Source: Acidimicrobiia bacterium (GTDB taxonomy: Bacteria; Actinomycetota; Acidimicrobiia; Spongiisociales; ZC4RG35). From it: DNA of 42,140 nt. The notes beneath the pieces are model-generated. The model was not told the origin of the DNA, did no database searches, and saw only the letters and a program-made list of their open reading frames with translations. The stretch is taken from contig JAICRU010000020.1 of assembly GCA_025937235.1 (NCBI GenBank), forward strand, positions 1-42,140, given 5' to 3'. Shown here piece by piece: positions 15,608 through 22,871 of the stretch (positions within the stretch are counted from its first letter, which is position 1; each line of letters starts with the position of its first letter). A program made the position numbers and the translations under genes.

Positions 15608-15992
15608 TCGGATCGGCACTGTCCTCACCGCCGTCATCGTGGTCCTGCTCGCCGGGGCCACGGTGGCGGTCTATGCCTACGACCCCGTCGACAACACGGC
15701 GACCGTGGAGCCGGTCGATGGGCGGACCGTCTTCCTCACCAAAGGCTGTACGGGCTGTCACAGCATCGACGGTGTCTCCGAGACAGGGCAGATCGGACCG
15801 AATCTGACCGGGTTGCCTGATCGCGCCGGCGAGAGAGTCGACGGCCTGTCGGCAGGGGAGTACGTCAGACAGTCCGTGCTGGAGCCCCAGGCCTACATCG
15901 TGAGTGGATACGGGGAGTTGATGCCCACGTTGCCCCTGGACACCGATGAGCTCGATGCTCTGGTGGAGTTCCTGCTCGATCCGGGCACCTGA
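15597..15992 (+). CDS. membrane-anchored class I cytochrome c
   Basis: The 131-residue protein has an N-terminal signal anchor (about 6-28) and one haem-binding site CTGCH (C51, C54, H55) in the context RTVFLTKGCTGCHSIDG. The likely axial methionine is in YGELMP (M109). IGPNLTGLPDRAG and the C-terminal TDELDALVEFLL helix are typical of small class I cytochromes c. It should face the outside of the membrane and carry electrons. The start overlaps the preceding gene, so the two are co-translated. Confidence 0.9.
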   Translation: MWPDRIGTVLTAVIVVLLAGATVAVYAYDPVDNTATVEPVDGRTVFLTKGCTGCHSIDGVSETGQIGPNLTGLPDRAGERVDGLSAGEYVRQSVLEPQAYIVSGYGELMPTLPLDTDELDALVEFLLDPGT

Positions 15993-16027
15993 GCTCGACC
16001 ACAACGCCACCGGCTCGAACATCAGGG

Positions 16028-16353
16028 ATGTCCCCGAACCGATCGGGCCACGTTCACCCTGGGCGTTCTCCTGGCCGCCTGTGTCGACGACCTGCCCACG
16101 ACCCCCCGCCGGTGACCGAGAGCCCGACCGTCACGACGCGGACATGCAGTTCACCCCGAGCCACGTGACCATCGAGGCAGATGACACCGTGACCTGGATC
16201 TGGGACGACGGGAGCATGCCCCACGACGTGTCGGGCGACGGGTACGGGAGTGAAGTCAAATCGAGGGATCGCACCTTCGACGATCCTGGGGACTACCCGT
16301 ACGTCTGCACCCTGCATTCGGGCATGAGCGGGGCGGTGACTGTCGAGGGCTGA
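16028..16353 (+). pseudogene. cupredoxin (plastocyanin-like) lipoprotein interrupted by frame changes
   Basis: The copper-binding domain is intact in one frame from about 16141: MQFTPSHVTIEADDTVTWIW leads the domain, and the type 1 copper ligands are H27 in MPHDV and C55, H58, M61 in YVCTLHSGM (counted from M at 16144). The lipoprotein signal LGVLLAACVDD is in another frame (16059-16091), and a PPPVTESPTVTT linker is in a third (16103-16138). The first change falls at a run of six C (16102-16107) and the second near 16139. Either the gene is broken or single bases are missing from the sequence. It is the last gene of the secreted protein-cytochrome c operon. Confidence 0.65.
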
Positions 16354-16361
16354 GTGTCCGT

Positions 16362-17921
16362 TCAGACGCCGGCCCGGAGCAGGCCGACCATGATCCCCTC
16401 GCTCAAGGCCTGCCAGGAGGCCTCGATGATGTTCTGGTGGACACCGACCGTGCCCCAGCTCGACTCCCCGTTGGTGGTCTCGATCAGGACGCGAACCCTG
16501 GCTGCGGTCCCATCCGATGAGTCGAGGTCGCGCACCTTGAAGTCGGTGAGGCGGAGACGTTTCACCTCCGGGTAGGTGTCTTGAAGAGCACTGCGAAGTG
16601 CCTGGTCCATGGCGTTGACCGGGCCGTCACCCTCGGCTGACACCTCCACGGTCTCGTCGCCGACCGTGAGCGTCAGGTGCGCCTTGGCCGTGACCTCGCC
16701 GTTGGCCCGTATGTTCACCGACAGTGCATCGAGGCGGAACAGCTCGACGTGGCCTGCCACGGCCCGCCGGACCAGCATCTCGAAGGAGCCGTCGGCCGCC
16801 TCGAACTGGTACCCGGCGTGTTCGAGCTGCTTGACCTGGTCGACGAGAGCCTGGGCTCGATCCGGGTCGAGGTCCCATCCCTTCTCGCGGGCCACGGTGA
16901 GCACGGTGGTCCGACCCATCAGCTCGCTGAACAGCATCCGCGCCGAGTTCCCGACCGCCCCCGGGCTGATGTGCTCGTAGGCGCCCTCGAGGCGAGCCAA
17001 GCCAGAGGTGTGGAGACCGCCCTTGTGGGCGAAGGCGGAGGCGCCGACGTATGGCCGCCGGGCATCGATCGGGGCACCCAGGATCTCGGCGATCTGCTGG
17101 GCGATCGGGTAGAGGCGGCTGAGCGAGTCTGAAGGGATGCTCTCGACCCCTGACTTGAGACTCAAGTTGGGGATGACGGAGCAAAGGTCGGCATTGCCGG
17201 TCCGCTCCCCGTATCCGTTGATGCAGCCCTGCACCTGATGCACCCCGAGGGAGAGAGCGGTGAGGGAGTTGGCCACGGCACAGTCCGAGTCGTTGTGGAA
17301 GTGGACGCCTAGTGCGGCCTCGATCCGCGTCGTGACCGACTCGACGGCAGGGGCGATGTCATGGGGCAGGGCCCCACCGTTGGTGTCACAGAGCACGACT
17401 CGCTCGGCGCCGGACTGTGCCGCGGTCTCGATCACCGACAGGGCGTACTCCGGGTTCCTTCTGAACCCATCGAAGAAGTGCTCGGCGTCGAAGAACACCC
17501 TCTTCCCCCGCTCACGGAGGAACGCGATCGACTCCCCGACCATGTCGAGACCTTCCTCCAGGGACGTGTTCAGGGCCGCGGTGACGTGCCGGTCCCATGA
17601 CTTGCCCACGATGCAGATGAACTCGGTGTCGGCGGCGAGGAGAGCCTGGAGTTGGGCGTCACTGTCCACGGCACCGCGGGGACGTCGGGTCGAGCCGAAG
17701 GCGACCAGCTTCGACCGCTCCAGATCGAGCTCGTTCCGCGCCCGGGCGAAGAACTCATCGTCCTTGGGGTTGGCCCCCGGCCAGCCTCCCTCGATGAAGT
17801 GCACCCCGAGCTCGTCGAGGAGGTGGACCACGCGCAACTTCTCCCCGACCGTCGGGGAGAGCCCCTCCGCCTGGGTGCCGTCACGGAGTGTGGTGTCGTA
17901 GATCTCTGCTGTCTTGTTCAT
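16362..17921 (-). CDS. cimA: (R)-citramalate synthase
   Basis: The 519-residue enzyme condenses acetyl-CoA and pyruvate to citramalate, the first step of the threonine-independent isoleucine route. Diagnostic features are IYDTTLRDGTQAEG at the N-terminus, FIEGGWPGANPKDDEFF (typical of CimA rather than LeuA), GVHFHNDSDCAVANS, and a C-terminal regulatory domain from about residue 390. ATG 17921 is chosen; the frame continues upstream but through a terminator hairpin. AGGAC lies about nine bases upstream. A leader peptide with Ile-Val-Ile and a terminator precede the gene, indicating attenuation by branched-chain amino acid supply. Confidence 0.93.
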   Translation of the reverse strand: MNKTAEIYDTTLRDGTQAEGLSPTVGEKLRVVHLLDELGVHFIEGGWPGANPKDDEFFARARNELDLERSKLVAFGSTRRPRGAVDSDAQLQALLAADTEFICIVGKSWDRHVTAALNTSLEEGLDMVGESIAFLRERGKRVFFDAEHFFDGFRRNPEYALSVIETAAQSGAERVVLCDTNGGALPHDIAPAVESVTTRIEAALGVHFHNDSDCAVANSLTALSLGVHQVQGCINGYGERTGNADLCSVIPNLSLKSGVESIPSDSLSRLYPIAQQIAEILGAPIDARRPYVGASAFAHKGGLHTSGLARLEGAYEHISPGAVGNSARMLFSELMGRTTVLTVAREKGWDLDPDRAQALVDQVKQLEHAGYQFEAADGSFEMLVRRAVAGHVELFRLDALSVNIRANGEVTAKAHLTLTVGDETVEVSAEGDGPVNAMDQALRSALQDTYPEVKRLRLTDFKVRDLDSSDGTAARVRVLIETTNGESSWGTVGVHQNIIEASWQALSEGIMVGLLRAGV

Positions 17922-17938
17922 GGTGTGTCCTGGCAATG

Positions 17939-17965
17939 AAAAGACCCCCGCAGTTTGCGGAGGTC
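17939..17965 (-). terminator. attenuator terminator in the cimA leader
   Basis: On the minus strand GACCTCCGCA (17965-17956), loop AAC, TGCGGGGGTC (17952-17943), then TTTT. The ten-base stem has one G-T pair. It ends 18 bases before the cimA ATG. Confidence 0.75.
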
Positions 17966-17978
17966 TGGAGCCGGGGCG

Positions 17979-17996
17979 GCGCCTCACGTGAGGCGC
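17979..17996 (-). promoter_or_regulatory. upstream hairpin of the cimA attenuator
   Basis: GCGCCTCACGTGAGGCGC is a perfect 18-base palindrome between the leader peptide stop and the terminator. As RNA it would fold to a tight hairpin that could pause RNA polymerase or switch partners with the terminator. Confidence 0.55.
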
Positions 17997-18002
17997 GGGC
18001 CC

Positions 18003-18047
18003 CTACGGAATGACGATGTGCGTGCTCGGCTCGATCATTCCTCTCAT
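18003..18047 (-). CDS. leader peptide of the cimA attenuator
   Basis: The 14-codon frame reads MRGMIEPSTHIVIP and stops with TAG. Three isoleucines (codons 5, 11, 13) and one valine are present, and the Ile-Val-Ile run lies just before the stop, where a stalled ribosome would influence the downstream hairpins. It begins ten bases after a CATACT -10 box, so it is translated from the extreme 5' end of the transcript. The length, the position between promoter and terminator, and the match with the Ile pathway make it a convincing attenuation peptide. Confidence 0.65.
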   Translation of the reverse strand: MRGMIEPSTHIVIP

Positions 18048-18057
18048 TCGGTGGCTC

Positions 18058-18086
18058 AGTATGGGAATGGAGAAGGGTTAAGTCAA
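18058..18086 (-). promoter_or_regulatory. promoter of the cimA leader transcript
   Basis: TTGACT (18086-18081), 17 bases, CATACT (18063-18058) on the minus strand, a near-consensus housekeeping promoter. Confidence 0.65.
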
Positions 18087-18215
18087 GACCAGCCTCGTGC
18101 CACCGAGCCGTTTGGCTGGGCCGGTAGGAGATGCGTCACAGAGTGGCGCGGGAGGTGCGGAATGCTGGCCCCTCCCCATCCATGCCCGCCGGTGAATCCC
18201 CGTCGCGGAAGCGTT

Positions 18216-18221
18216 TACCGT
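18216..18221 (+). promoter_or_regulatory. -10 element of a leaderless promoter for the APH-family kinase
   Basis: TACCGT ends seven bases before the ATG at 18229. Confidence 0.45.
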
Positions 18222-18228
18222 CGGAGCC

Positions 18229-19161
18229 ATGGTCGACAACGCCCCGCACCCCGCCGCCGCCCAGCTCGCAACTCTCGGCGAGGCACTCGGTGTGGCTGTC
18301 TCATATGGACACCGAATCATGGGTGGTGTCGGTGGGACCGTCGACGTGTTGCGGCGAGAGGACGGAGGTCTCGTCGTCCTCAAGAGATACTGGTTGCCAG
18401 ACGGTGATGAGCCGAGCCCGGCCGAGTCAGAGTTCCGGGCCCTGTCCCTCGCTCGTCAGCACGGAATCCCCTGCCCGGCGCCGTTATGGATCGATCGAAT
18501 AGGGCTCTTCCAGGAGCGGGCCGTCCTGATCGAATACATCGATGGCAAGACCCTGCTTCAGCCATCGGACCCGCTCGATTGGGCCAGGCAACTCGCCTCG
18601 GCCCTGGCGGCCATCCACCAGATTCGACCCGCGGTCGAGGACGAGGCGCTGTTCCCGGTGCTCACTACTGGCCAGTGGCCCCACGAGGACGAGTATCCGT
18701 TCGCCGACGCAGAGCATCCGTTGCGGGAGCACGTCCGGTCAACGAGACGTCGGGCGAAGGCCTCGCTGCAGCCCGAGACTGCGGTCTACCTGCACCACGA
18801 CTACTGGCCGGGGAACACCCTCTGGATGGACGAGCAACTGATCGCGGTCGTCGACTGGGAAGGAGGTGTGATCGGAGACCCGGCCATCGATGTCGCCTGC
18901 TGCGCCTTCGATATCTCGATGCTCGGACTGGATGTTGCGGCATCTCATTTCGTCGCTGTCTATCGGGAGCTCTCCGGCCGGGCACTGCCCAATCTGGCCT
19001 ATTGGGCTCTCATGGCAGCAGGTCGACCATGGCCCGACATTGCCATCTGGCTGCCCGGCTGGGAGGCGATGGGGCTGGACCTGGACCCGAACGAGGCGCG
19101 TGACCGGCACCGCTCGCTGATCGAGTCCGCACTTGCCGGATTGCCCGCTGCTCGCACGTAG
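18229..19161 (+). CDS. aminoglycoside phosphotransferase (APH) family kinase
   Basis: The 310-residue protein kinase-like fold enzyme carries the catalytic loop YLHHDYWPGNTLW (HxDxxxxN) and the metal-binding VVDWEGGVIGDPAIDVA. The N-terminal lobe (VLKRYWLP, VLIEYIDGKTL) is present. The family phosphorylates small molecules such as sugars, choline, amino acids or antibiotics. Nothing in the sequence or the neighbours shows a resistance role, so the substrate is open. A divergent cimA leader lies upstream and a strong hairpin lies just after the stop. Confidence 0.85.
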   Translation: MVDNAPHPAAAQLATLGEALGVAVSYGHRIMGGVGGTVDVLRREDGGLVVLKRYWLPDGDEPSPAESEFRALSLARQHGIPCPAPLWIDRIGLFQERAVLIEYIDGKTLLQPSDPLDWARQLASALAAIHQIRPAVEDEALFPVLTTGQWPHEDEYPFADAEHPLREHVRSTRRRAKASLQPETAVYLHHDYWPGNTLWMDEQLIAVVDWEGGVIGDPAIDVACCAFDISMLGLDVAASHFVAVYRELSGRALPNLAYWALMAAGRPWPDIAIWLPGWEAMGLDLDPNEARDRHRSLIESALAGLPAART

Positions 19162-19164
19162 TTT

Positions 19165-19192
19165 GGGGAGGGGCCCTCACCGGCCCCTCCCC
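19165..19192. terminator. hairpin between the APH-family kinase and the second ECF operon
   Basis: GGGGAGGGGCC (19165-19175) pairs perfectly with GGCCCCTCCCC (19182-19192) around a six-base loop. It lies between two convergent genes. There is no T tract on either side. Confidence 0.6.
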
Positions 19193-19212
19193 ATTCACGC
19201 CACGAGCAGGGG

Positions 19213-19824
19213 TCAGGCTCCGAAGGCCTGCTCGAAGGCGGCTCGGAACTCGGGCGTCGAAGGACCGCTGAAGCCGCAGTAGTTGACGTTCCCGTCGAAT
19301 GCGGTGATCAGATACTGGCCCCCAACCTCGAACGGGAAGCCGGCGATCAGTGCCTCCATCCCGGCCGGTGCATGCAGCACAACCTGACCGGCGTCACCGC
19401 CCTTGAACCACTCGTCGACATCGAGAGTGACCGTCTCGCCCTCCACGGCGGTCACGGTCCCCTCGAAGGCGACCTCCATCTTGGCCAATTCCTCGACGCT
19501 GAACATGATGCACATCGCCATCGGGTCCTCACCGCCGGCGTTCAATTGGAGCGGCGGGCCCGAGGCGGCAGGTTCCTCAGCGGGGTCGCCACCTGTCAGT
19601 GCGATCGCCCCACCCACCGCGATGACCAGGGCGGCTGCCGCCGCCACCCCCACCAGCCAGCGGTTGGACTTGGGCTCCGGTGCCGCCGGGGGCTGGTCGG
19701 TGACTGGTGTGCTCATGATTCCCTCCAGGAGATTTCGTGACGATTTGGTCGTCAAGGGCTCGGTTCCGACGCCGGGATGCATCGGATCGAGACGGGCTAG
19801 CCGTTCGCGTAGCTGGTCTGTCAT
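19213..19824 (-). CDS. single-pass membrane protein encoded with an ECF sigma factor (probable anti-sigma)
   Basis: The 203-residue protein has a cytoplasmic N-terminal region of about 54 residues, one membrane helix (about 56-76, WLVGVAAAAALVIAVGGAIAL), a Pro/Ala linker and an external domain with two cysteines (MAMCIMF and VNYCGF) that could form a disulfide. The ATGA overlap with the upstream ECF sigma gene suggests an anti-sigma role. No known anti-sigma motif is visible, so this rests on context and topology. Confidence 0.65.
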   Translation of the reverse strand: MTDQLRERLARLDPMHPGVGTEPLTTKSSRNLLEGIMSTPVTDQPPAAPEPKSNRWLVGVAAAAALVIAVGGAIALTGGDPAEEPAASGPPLQLNAGGEDPMAMCIMFSVEELAKMEVAFEGTVTAVEGETVTLDVDEWFKGGDAGQVVLHAPAGMEALIAGFPFEVGGQYLITAFDGNVNYCGFSGPSTPEFRAAFEQAFGA

Positions 19825-20369
19825 CCTCGATCCTCCTCGGCGTTTTCACCCTCTTTGTGTCCGGTCGCAGAGGGATCCTGTCGGGTCAAAGCATCGGAGA
19901 GCTTCTTTCTGGCGCGGCTGAGACGGAGGCTGACGGCATTGGCGGTGCTCCCCAACACACGTGCGATCTCACGCGGCTCGAGCTGCTCCCAGGCCCAGAG
20001 CCTTAGCACCTCCTGGTCGGCGGGTGGGAGCGAGGCGAAGGCGGTGGCCAGCTCGGGGTCTTCGATGGTATCGGCCGGGTCAATTACGAGCACCGGTCTT
20101 TGCGACTCGAGACGCTCCACCAGTCGCAAGTGACGTGCCGCCGACCGTCGCTGATTGGCCAGAGTGCGACGGGCCACGCCATATGACCAGGGAAGAACCG
20201 CCTCCTCGGGCACCTCGTCGAGACGACGCCATAACGTCAGCAGGACATCGGCCAGCGCGTCAGAAGCTTCTTCGCCCGATGTTCGGCGACGCAGATAGCG
20301 CTGCAAGGGGTCGTAGATGTCGGCTACAGCCGCCTCGTAACGGGCTCGCCGTGCGCCTTCGGAGCTCAC
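19821..20369 (-). CDS. ECF RNA polymerase sigma factor
   Basis: The 182-residue protein has region 2 at about 12-80 (ADIYDPLQRYLRRRTSGEEASDALADVLLTLWRR, PWSYGVARRTLANQRR) and region 4 at about 110-165 (LPPADQEVLRLWAWEQLEPREIARVLGSTANAVSLRLSRARKKL). The start is GTG 20369. It is followed by its membrane partner with a four-base overlap. It is only distantly similar to the sigma factor at 14420. Two AGGATTCT direct repeats lie 25-55 bases upstream. Confidence 0.9.
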   Translation of the reverse strand: MSSEGARRARYEAAVADIYDPLQRYLRRRTSGEEASDALADVLLTLWRRLDEVPEEAVLPWSYGVARRTLANQRRSAARHLRLVERLESQRPVLVIDPADTIEDPELATAFASLPPADQEVLRLWAWEQLEPREIARVLGSTANAVSLRLSRARKKLSDALTRQDPSATGHKEGENAEEDRG

Positions 20370-20393
20370 CGTATGCCTGTGTCCGCCATCAGC

Positions 20394-20423
20394 AGGATTC
20401 TGTCAGCGTTCTGTGAGGATTCT
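20394..20423. repeat. direct repeat AGGATTCT x2 upstream of the second ECF sigma gene
   Basis: AGGATTCT occurs at 20394-20401 and 20416-20423, exactly 22 bases apart, about two helical turns. It may be a regulator site or repeated promoter element. The rest of the 20370-20563 gap shows no gene I can support. Confidence 0.4.
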
Positions 20424-20563
20424 CTGCCTCCAGGGGCACGCCCCTTGCCCAACGCGCATGAGTCGGGAGGCCCATGCAGTTTTGCGACCTTTTGGACGAC
20501 GATGAGCGCTGCAGCAGGCCAGATGCCGGAGTGGGTCGGCTCCCTCCGATCCAGCCTCCCTGA

Positions 20564-20599
20564 GAACCAGGTGCGGAGCCACCACCCCGCACCTGGTTC
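20564..20599. terminator. hairpin downstream of thrB
   Basis: GAACCAGGTGCGG (20564-20576) pairs perfectly with CCGCACCTGGTTC (20587-20599) around a ten-base loop, immediately after the thrB stop. There is no T tract. Confidence 0.6.
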
Positions 20600-20606
20600 A
20601 CTGCTT

Positions 20607-21467
20607 CTAAACCAGCCCCGTGCTGGCGAGATGCGGTGTGAGCACCTCGACGTCCACGGCGGCGAATGCGTCGACCACCTTCTCCCTCGAGTCGGCAGTG
20701 CAGATCGCAATGACCGAGGGCCCGGCCCCGGATCTTGCGGCATGAAGCGCCCCGGAGCCCTTCGCAACGTCGATCAGCCCCGCCACCTCCGGTGAGATCC
20801 CCTCACGCGCCTGCTCATGGATCTCGTCCCCGTGTGCCGCCCCGAGCAAGGCGGGATCGCCGGTGATGAGACCGGCGGTCAGGGCAGAGATGCGGGACAA
20901 GCTGCGCAGCACGCGGTCATGGGGATGAGTGGGTGCGATCACGCTGCGGGCGTGCTCGGTGGGAAGATGGTGAGCGGGAACGGCGATGACCACTTGCAGA
21001 GCGGGGTGGATGGGCAGGCGCAGCGGCAAGCCCTCGGCCGGGACGAGAGCAAGGCCGCCATACACGGCCGCCGCAACGTTGTCGGCGTGGCCCTCCAACT
21101 CGACCGACTGGCGGTAGACGCGGTCGGGGCTCGCCTCTTCACCAGTCAGCCGCAGGGCTGCCGCGATGCCGGCCACCGACGCTGCTGCCGACGAACCGAG
21201 GCCCTTGCCGATGGGGATATCTGCGTCGACCTGGATGCTGAGCGGGAGCCCGTCGCCCACGATCCGGCGGGCGGCACTCATCACCCGATCCCCCTCCTCG
21301 GGACCCGGTTGATACCTGCCGATGTGCTCGACACTCCACTCGTCCGAGAGACTCGCCTTGACGGCACACCGGATCTCCAGTGCCAGCGCCAAGCAATCGA
21401 ACCCCGGTCCGAGATTGGCCGAAGTCGCAGGTGCAGAGGCTGATGCCGAGTGGAGGTCCTGGCGCAC
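20607..21467 (-). CDS. thrB: homoserine kinase
   Basis: The 286-residue GHMP kinase phosphorylates homoserine in threonine biosynthesis. The N-terminal ATSANLGPGFDCLALAL and the ATP-binding PIGKGLGSSAAASVAGIAAAL motifs are clear, and the C-terminal SGAGPSVIAI closes the family pattern. The GTG at 21467 follows TAACCT by six bases, so it is probably leaderless. thrA and thrC are not adjacent. It is divergent from a small membrane protein gene. Confidence 0.93.
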   Translation of the reverse strand: MRQDLHSASASAPATSANLGPGFDCLALALEIRCAVKASLSDEWSVEHIGRYQPGPEEGDRVMSAARRIVGDGLPLSIQVDADIPIGKGLGSSAAASVAGIAAALRLTGEEASPDRVYRQSVELEGHADNVAAAVYGGLALVPAEGLPLRLPIHPALQVVIAVPAHHLPTEHARSVIAPTHPHDRVLRSLSRISALTAGLITGDPALLGAAHGDEIHEQAREGISPEVAGLIDVAKGSGALHAARSGAGPSVIAICTADSREKVVDAFAAVDVEVLTPHLASTGLV

Positions 21468-21473
21468 GCTGGC

Positions 21474-21479
21474 AGGTTA
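21474..21479 (-). promoter_or_regulatory. -10 element of a leaderless promoter for thrB
   Basis: On the minus strand TAACCT is followed by six bases and the GTG start at 21467. Confidence 0.45.
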
Positions 21480-21487
21480 TTCGGGGT

Positions 21488-21493
21488 TAGCGT
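21488..21493 (+). promoter_or_regulatory. -10 element upstream of the 72-residue membrane protein
   Basis: TAGCGT ends eight bases before the TTG start at 21502. Confidence 0.35.
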
Positions 21494-21501
21494 GACCGAG
21501 G

Positions 21502-21720
21502 TTGGGCGACATCTTCGACTTCGAGAATCTCCTGCCCGAGCTGACCATCGGTCTGGGCCTCGCCCTCCTCGTAGGCAATGGGCTCGCCTGGTGGCGGCAT
21601 CGTCAGGGCAGGGTCCCCCAGGGAGTGGAAGATCCCCAGTTCCGGGGTGGCCGGGTCGTCTTCCTGATGGTGGTCGGTGTCGTCATGACCGCCTGGGGGG
21701 CGGTGTCACTCCTCACCTAG
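21502..21720 (+). CDS. small two-helix membrane protein of unknown function
   Basis: The 72-residue protein starts at TTG 21502 (MGDIFDFENLLPE when initiated). It has two hydrophobic helices, about residues 14-31 (LTIGLGLALLVGNGLAWW) and 50-70 (VVFLMVVGVVMTAWGAVSLL), joined by a polar loop. I do not recognise a family. The stop codon lies inside the TAGCAT box that precedes the CDF gene nine bases later, so the two are adjacent but the second probably has its own promoter. Confidence 0.6.
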   Translation: MGDIFDFENLLPELTIGLGLALLVGNGLAWWRHRQGRVPQGVEDPQFRGGRVVFLMVVGVVMTAWGAVSLLT

Positions 21721-21723
21721 CAT
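21718..21723 (+). promoter_or_regulatory. -10 element of a leaderless promoter for the CDF transporter
   Basis: TAGCAT ends six bases before the ATG at 21730 and includes the stop codon of the preceding gene. Confidence 0.45.
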
Positions 21724-21729
21724 CGAAAG

Positions 21730-22686
21730 ATGGCAGCAGGCGGGGGCATCAGAGCGATAATTGCGGCGATGCTGGCCAACGCGGGGATTGCGCTGGCCAA
21801 GTTCGTCGCTTATCTCGTCACGGGCTCCGCATCGATGCTCGCCGAGTCGATCCACTCGGCGGCCGACACCTCCAATCAGGGATTGCTCCTCCTGGGTGGC
21901 AAGCGTGCCCAGCGAATCGCCGACGACCAACACCAGTTCGGTTACGGACGGGAGCGCTATTTCTGGTCGTTCGTCGTCGCCATGGTCCTGTTCACGCTGG
22001 GTGGCCTGTACTCGATCTATGAGGGCATCACCAAGATGCGCGACCCACACGAGCTGACCTCGATCGGCTGGGCCATTGGGGTCCTCGTAGTCGCCATCGT
22101 CCTCGAGACGTTCAGCTTTCGGACCGCGATCATCGAGGCGCGCAAGGTGAAAGGTGAGCGCGCTTGGTGGCAATACATCCGCACCTCCCGCTCCCCCGAG
22201 CTGCCGGTGGTCCTGCTCGAAGACGCCGGAGCCCTCTTCGGGCTGATGTTCGCCCTGACCGGAGTCGGGTTGGCGGCGATCACCGGCGACGAGGTCTGGG
22301 ACGCAGTGGGCACCCTATGCATCGGCGCCCTGCTCCTGGTCATCGCCGGCTTCCTCACCGTCGAGATGAAGTCGCTACTCATCGGCGAGGCTGCCACCGA
22401 GGACCATGTCTATGCGATCCGCAAGGCGGTGGAGGAATGCACCGACGTCGTGCGTGTCATCGATCTGAAGACCCAGCACATCGGTCCCGAGGAGCTACTC
22501 GTTGCCGGGAAGCTGGAGTTCGCCCCGACCCTGACCACCTCACAGCTCGCCGCGGCCATCAACGTGACCGAGACCTCGATCCGGCAAGCGGTTCCGCTCG
22601 CCGCCCGCATCTACCTCGAGCCCGATGTTTGGACAGCGGACCACCCTCCTACCCCGGATGGACCCCCGCCCCAAGGGGAACACTGA
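21730..22686 (+). CDS. cation diffusion facilitator (CDF) family metal transporter
   Basis: The 318-residue protein has about six membrane segments followed by a C-terminal cytoplasmic domain (from about residue 220). The signature SASMLAESIHSAADTSNQ in the second helix supplies metal-site residues. The fifth helix reads VVLLEDAGALFGL, so Glu replaces the His of the usual HxxxD, as in the SLC30A9-like branch. It probably exports Zn or another divalent metal from the cytoplasm. The metal cannot be assigned by eye. Confidence 0.88.
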   Translation: MAAGGGIRAIIAAMLANAGIALAKFVAYLVTGSASMLAESIHSAADTSNQGLLLLGGKRAQRIADDQHQFGYGRERYFWSFVVAMVLFTLGGLYSIYEGITKMRDPHELTSIGWAIGVLVVAIVLETFSFRTAIIEARKVKGERAWWQYIRTSRSPELPVVLLEDAGALFGLMFALTGVGLAAITGDEVWDAVGTLCIGALLLVIAGFLTVEMKSLLIGEAATEDHVYAIRKAVEECTDVVRVIDLKTQHIGPEELLVAGKLEFAPTLTTSQLAAAINVTETSIRQAVPLAARIYLEPDVWTADHPPTPDGPPPQGEH

Positions 22687-22730
22687 GCACCCAACTGCGG
22701 CCAGTGTTGCTGTGCAAGCTCCTCCCCAGT

Positions 22731-22787
22731 GTTCAGTAGTGGTGAATTCGTGTCCGCATCGGTACCCGTCGCGTTCAGTATTCGTGT
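22731..22787. repeat. composite direct repeat upstream of the branched-chain amino acid ABC operon
   Basis: GTTCAGTA occurs at 22731-22738 and 22773-22780, and ATTCGTGT at 22746-22753 and 22780-22787. CCAGTGTT also repeats at 22701-22708 and 22726-22733. A -10-like TACCGT follows at 22787-22792. It could be an operator for the ABC operon. Confidence 0.35.
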
Positions 22788-22871
22788 ACCGTCGTCGACG
22801 CACCCCGGGGTCCCTGTGGCTGCAGGCGAGGCAAGGGCACGGGCAAGACGTCTACTGACGAGGAGGAGAAC

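Noticed and set aside
18229-19161. Antibiotic resistance gene
   Set aside because: The APH fold is shared by many metabolic kinases, and neither neighbours nor sequence point to aminoglycosides or other antibiotics.
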